8,100 nt of DNA from Nostocaceae cyanobacterium CSSed10_463m. Lineage in GTDB: Bacteria > Cyanobacteriota > Cyanobacteriia > Cyanobacteriales > Nostocaceae. The position numbers and the translations under genes were made by a program. Under the pieces are notes generated by a model. It saw nothing but the letters and a program-made list of their open reading frames with translations. It ran no database searches and had not been told where the DNA came from. Position 1 is the first letter of the stretch; each line of letters begins with the position of its first letter. Shown one piece after another: positions 5,468-8,100 of this stretch. The stretch is taken from the NCBI GenBank assembly GCA_003556955.1, contig PWQB01000780.1, positions 1-8,100 of the forward strand. The letters run 5' to 3'.

Positions 5468-6913
5468 GTGACTGTTAGAGTCCGTATTGCACCGAGTCCA
5501 ACTGGTAATTTACATATTGGTACAGCCAGAACAGCTGTATTTAATTGGCTATTTGCCCGCCACCACAGTGGAAAATTTATCCTGCGCGTTGAAGACACAG
5601 ACCTAGAGCGATCGCGTCCCGAATATACTGAAAATATTCTCACAGGTTTTCGCTGGCTAGGACTGAACTGGGATGAAGGGCCATTTTTTCAATCCCAACG
5701 CCTGGATATGTATAAACAGGCAGTGGAAAAACTTCTAGAACAAGGTTTAGCTTATCGCTGCTACACCACCTCCGAAGAACTAGAAGCCCTACGAGAAGCC
5801 CAAAAAGCTAGAAACGAAGCTCCCCGCTACGATAACCGCCACCGCCACCTTACCCCGGAACAAGAAGCAGCCTTCAAAGCCGAAGGACGCAGCTGTGTAA
5901 TTCGGTTCAAAATTGACGACAACCGCGAAATTGTCTGGAATGACTTAGTTAGGGGAACAATGACTTGGCAAGGTAGTGATTTGGGTGGTGATATGGTGAT
6001 CGCCCGCGCCTCAGAAACAGGTATTGGTCAACCCCTGTACAACTTTGTTGTTGTCATTGATGACATCGATATGCAAATTACTCATGTCATCCGGGGAGAA
6101 GACCACATTGCCAACACTGCCAAGCAAATTCTGTTATATGAAGCTTTAGGCGCAAAAATTCCAGAGTTTGCCCACACGCCTCTGATTTTGAATATGGAAG
6201 GGCGCAAGCTTTCTAAACGGGATGGAGTCACTTCTATTTCTGATTTTCAGAAAATGGGCTTTACTGCTGAAGCTTTAGTAAATTACATGACCTTGCTGGG
6301 TTGGTCGCCCCCAGATTCCACTGAGGAAATTTTTACATTAGAAACCGCAGCAAACAATTTCAGCTTTGAGCGTGTGAACAAAGCCGGGGCTAAATTTGAC
6401 TGGGCAAAATTGGATTGGTTAAATAGTCAATATCTACATCATAAACCTGTAGAGCAACTAACAGATTTAATCATCCCCTTTTGGCAAGAGGCTGGATTTA
6501 CCTTTGCAGGGGGACGAGAACGCCCCTGGTTAGAACAGTTAGTGACTTTAATCAGCCAGAGTTTAACTCGTCTGGTAGATGCTGTGACTATGAGTCAACC
6601 GTTCTTCACCGAAACAGTGGAATTTACCGCAGAAGCTCAAGAACAACTGCAAAAAGAAGGTTCAGCCGTTGCACTTCAGGCAATTTTCACAGCTTTAGAA
6701 AGTCAACCCGAATTTTCGGAAGCAACCGCCCAGGAGATAATTAAACAGGTAGTCAAAGAACAAAAACTTAAGAAAGGCTTAGTGATGCGATCGCTTCGAG
6801 CCGCTTTAACTGGAGATGTTCATGGCCCTGATCTAATTCAATCTTGGTTACTGCTGAATCAAATTAATTTAGACAAGCCACGTTTAAATCAAGCGATCGC
6901 TGCCGCAAACTAG
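5468..6913 (+). CDS. gltX: Glutamyl-tRNA synthetase
   Basis: A class I aminoacyl-tRNA synthetase of 481 residues, full length for the bacterial family, that attaches glutamate to tRNA in the cytosol. The N-terminal [16 protein letters not shown] block (6-21) contains the HIGH-type signature HIGT (16-19). RGEDH lies at 209-213 and the KMSKS-type loop reads KLSKR (247-251). Residues from about 325 form the helical anticodon-binding part. Only Cys98 remains where zinc-binding members have a Cys/Cys/Cys/His set, so no zinc site is expected. Cyanobacteria generally lack glutaminyl-tRNA synthetase, so the enzyme probably also charges tRNA-Gln for later amidation by GatCAB (family knowledge); its Glu-tRNA also feeds haem and chlorophyll synthesis through HemA. 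I chose GTG 5468 because the conserved N-terminus starts there and a GAGAG motif lies 8 bases upstream. It contains three HIP1 sites. Confidence 0.98.
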   Translation: MTVRVRIAPSPTGNLHIGTARTAVFNWLFARHHSGKFILRVEDTDLERSRPEYTENILTGFRWLGLNWDEGPFFQSQRLDMYKQAVEKLLEQGLAYRCYTTSEELEALREAQKARNEAPRYDNRHRHLTPEQEAAFKAEGRSCVIRFKIDDNREIVWNDLVRGTMTWQGSDLGGDMVIARASETGIGQPLYNFVVVIDDIDMQITHVIRGEDHIANTAKQILLYEALGAKIPEFAHTPLILNMEGRKLSKRDGVTSISDFQKMGFTAEALVNYMTLLGWSPPDSTEEIFTLETAANNFSFERVNKAGAKFDWAKLDWLNSQYLHHKPVEQLTDLIIPFWQEAGFTFAGGRERPWLEQLVTLISQSLTRLVDAVTMSQPFFTETVEFTAEAQEQLQKEGSAVALQAIFTALESQPEFSEATAQEIIKQVVKEQKLKKGLVMRSLRAALTGDVHGPDLIQSWLLLNQINLDKPRLNQAIAAAN

Positions 6914-6941
6914 CATTCAATAGATATCACCTACAAAGAAT

Positions 6942-6993
6942 GTAGAGACGTTGTATACAACGTCTCTACTCTACAGCATACAACGTATCTACA
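6942..6993. repeat. GTAGAGACG palindrome with degenerate extra right arm
   Basis: A perfect 28-bp palindrome (arms 6942-6955 and 6956-6969) starts 28 bases after the gltX stop. It reads GTAGAGACG, the centre TTGTATACAA, then CGTCTCTAC. A decayed second right arm, TACAACGTATCTAC (6979-6992), follows with one C-to-A change. As RNA this is a strong hairpin at the 3' end of the gltX transcript, but no T-run follows. Confidence 0.85.
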
Positions 6994-7049
6994 AAGGTTC
7001 TGCCCCTTTTCCTCTTCCCAACTCCCAGCATTTAAAGTCACAGAAAATT

Positions 7050-7101
7050 ATTGACCATTTACTCATGAATTATCGCTGGCATCCCATCTAAAATGGTTAA
7101 T
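7050..7101. promoter_or_regulatory. Imperfect inverted repeat upstream of the small exported-protein gene
   Basis: ATTGACCATTT (7050-7060) and AAATGGTTAAT (7091-7101) are inverted copies with one mismatch, centres 41 bp apart. They lie about 75-125 bases before the ATG at 7177. A weak -10-like TAAAAT follows at 7132-7137, without a clear -35. Possible operator; low confidence because the region is AT-rich. Confidence 0.25.
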
Positions 7102-7176
7102 CAATTTCTCTGCTCATGGGAACTTGCTGTGTAAAATCTGTGTCTTTTAAAACACTGAGCAACTTCTGTAACTAAA

Positions 7177-7680
7177 ATGCCAAAAATAGCGCTAAACCAA
7201 GGGATAAGATCATTGTTGATGATAGTTACACTCGGCATCACATCAGGAATTAATGCCGTGGCTGATGCTCAACAAGCTCAACAAGCATCACCAATATTTG
7301 GAGACATCACTATCAAACCACAATTTTCTCCAGATCCTTTGACAGTTAGGGGCATGAGTGGCGGCTCAGTACCAGCTAGAAATGTGGCTGGACGGTCTAA
7401 AACACCCACTGGCCCATGTACTGGATTTGTAGATGATACCCCAGGACATAGACTAAGATTAACCAGCGCATTTGAGTACCTAAAGCTATTAGTACAAAGT
7501 CCTCAAGACACCACCATGATTGTCAGAGGCCCTGGAGGCACTTGGTGCAATGACGATTTTGAGGGCAAAAATCCCGGCATAGTGGGGGAATGGCTACCAG
7601 GAGATTACCAAGTTTGGGTGGGTTCATACGAAAAAGATCAGTATTTTCCCTATACGTTACAAATTACAGAAGCTCAGTAG
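7177..7680 (+). CDS. Small exported protein of unknown function, pre-peptidase-like C-terminal half
   Basis: A 167-residue protein with an N-terminal signal peptide: basic/polar start, hydrophobic core at about 12-28 and a likely cleavage site after Ala29-Asp30-Ala31, giving a mature periplasmic or secreted protein of about 136 residues. The C-terminal half (about 90-165) has the rhythm of a small beta-sandwich of the bacterial pre-peptidase C-terminal kind: hydrophobic strands, TTMIVRGPGG (112-121), a WCNDD turn (123-127), then WLPGDYQVWVGSY (139-151) and YTLQITE at the end. Two cysteines, 81 and 124, could form a disulphide outside the cytoplasm. No catalytic motif is visible and there is no protease domain, so it may be a binding or accessory protein (inference). 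The ATG has no clear Shine-Dalgarno. The TAG stop lies within the GTAGAGACG arm of a repeat, so the original C-terminus may have been altered. Confidence 0.8.
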   Translation: MPKIALNQGIRSLLMIVTLGITSGINAVADAQQAQQASPIFGDITIKPQFSPDPLTVRGMSGGSVPARNVAGRSKTPTGPCTGFVDDTPGHRLRLTSAFEYLKLLVQSPQDTTMIVRGPGGTWCNDDFEGKNPGIVGEWLPGDYQVWVGSYEKDQYFPYTLQITEAQ

Positions 7681-7740
7681 AGACGCGATTTATCGCGTCT
7701 GTATGCGATTTATCGCGTCTGTATGCGATTTATCGTGTCT
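7677..7740. repeat. GTAGAGACG-type palindrome expanded into three 20-bp tandem units
   Basis: The element begins with GTAGAGACG (7677-7685), the centre CGATTTATCG and CGTCTGTAT (7696-7704). From 7681 it has an exact 20-bp period: units 7681-7700, 7701-7720 and 7721-7740. Units 2 and 3 differ by one base (CGCG to CGTG), and unit 1 differs from unit 2 only in its first four bases. Each unit can fold into a CGAT-TT-ATCG hairpin (GCGAT-TT-ATCGC in the first two). The first four bases contain the stop codon of the preceding gene (7678-7680). Confidence 0.9.
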
Positions 7741-8090
7741 TTACAAGAAAGATGAGGGAGACCAAAAATCCAAATATCCACTCTCTACTCAGAATTAAGT
7801 AAATTTTTTAGCGATGCAGAAATGCTGCAATGACTGATGGCTAGTTATTGTGGCGATTTTACCTGTGTTTTTTTCTGCCCACTTCCTTCTCTTCTGGTGC
7901 AAAGTTGTATTAAAATTAAGTTAACTTTAATTAAGATACTTTTTGAAATCGTCGTCATGCCTTTATGGCTATAGCGATTTACGATCAAAGATCAGATTAA
8001 ACAAAATGACACACCTATCTAGTTACAGGTGAACTGCATCATCAGTTCCTAGAGATGGTTAATTGTATTGGCATCTAGAGGCAAATTAAA
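7741..8090. other. Non-coding stretch before a gene that runs off the window
   Basis: I find no supportable gene on either strand. Visible structure is limited to a small hairpin, TGCAG/CTGCA (7815-7819 with 7825-7829), an AT-rich near-palindrome at 7914-7932 (AATTAA, GTTAAC, one extra T, TTAATT), and a short CACCT/AGGTG inverted repeat (8012-8016 with 8027-8031). The last part is probably the leader of the gene starting at 8091. No convincing -35/-10 pair could be assigned. Confidence 0.45.
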
Positions 8091-8100
8091 ATGAAATTCT
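8091..8100 (+). CDS. Start of a further gene, cut by the window edge
   Basis: The ATG at 8091 is preceded by a strong Shine-Dalgarno AGAGG (8077-8081) at 9-base spacing, the best-formed ribosome-binding site in the window apart from the one before the second kinase. Only Met-Lys-Phe and one further base are visible, so nothing can be said about function. Confidence 0.45.

Larger units (their letters stand above)
2465..6900. repeat. Six HIP1 octamers (GCGATCGC)
   Basis: Exact copies start at 2465, 4032, 4114, 5608, 6787 and 6893. All lie inside coding sequence (one in the first kinase, two in the second, three in gltX). HIP1 is the highly iterated palindrome of many cyanobacteria. The sites at 2465 and 4114 sit on the same Ser-Asp-Arg-Pro codons of the two kinases. 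None occurs in the genes at either end of the window. Confidence 0.9.

Noticed and set aside
6481..6744. Second + strand frame inside gltX
   Set aside because: It is a shifted shadow of the anticodon-binding region, which continues intact in the gltX frame; no frameshift is involved.
6942..6993. Intrinsic terminator of gltX
   Set aside because: The stem is strong, but there is no T-run after it and near-identical arms occur elsewhere in the window, so it is listed as a dispersed repeat. A role in 3'-end formation remains possible.
7677..7740. Possible CRISPR array
   Set aside because: The units are contiguous 20-bp tandem repeats with no unique spacers, and each is self-complementary; this is an expanded palindrome.
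7590..7802. + strand frame overlapping the exported protein and the tandem repeat
   Set aside because: Its translation runs through the 20-bp repeat and there is no ribosome-binding site; it is a shadow of the exported-protein gene.
8006..8032. Eight-codon leader peptide (ATG to TGA) before the gene at 8091
   Set aside because: There is no Shine-Dalgarno before the ATG and no run of regulatory codons; so short a frame is expected by chance.

Overview
The window looks like part of a filamentous cyanobacterial chromosome (Nostocales: Nostoc, Anabaena or a relative). The DNA is AT-rich. It holds six copies of the HIP1 octamer GCGATCGC, where far fewer than one is expected by chance. The tRNA gene has no encoded CCA end. 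The intergenic regions carry GTAGAGACG-type palindromes and short AATTCGTA-type direct repeats of the kind known from Nostoc genomes. The genus is inferred from these traits only.

All recognisable genes are on the + strand. From left to right: (1) a membrane-anchored or exported phytase-like/esterase-like beta-propeller protein (4-1182); (2) a 435-bp gap with a palindromic repeat, a 10-bp-period repeat, two further hairpins and a promoter candidate; (3) two adjacent Hanks-type Ser/Thr kinases (1618-3228 and 3282-4784), paralogues that share both the catalytic domain and a C-terminal domain I cannot assign; (4) a repeat at the end of the second kinase, then tRNA-Asp(GUC) (5078-5151) with a good promoter; (5) a leader with two mutually exclusive hairpins, then gltX, glutamyl-tRNA synthetase (5468-6913); (6) a second GTAGAGACG palindrome, then a small exported protein of unknown function (7177-7680) whose stop codon lies inside a third, tandemly expanded palindrome; (7) a 410-bp stretch with no gene I can support, ending in a good ribosome-binding site and the start codon of a gene that runs off the window (8091).

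The two kinases are probably co-transcribed, as the gap is about 53 bp with no terminator or repeat. tRNA-Asp and gltX both serve translation, but each appears to have its own transcription signals. The exported proteins at either end show no visible functional link to the kinases.

The most interesting points are: the shared unassigned C-terminal domain of the tandem kinases; the modular GTAGAGACG palindromes with constant arms and variable centres; the presence of a repeat at or just after every transcription-unit end, twice including the stop codon; and the alternative RNA structures possible upstream of gltX.
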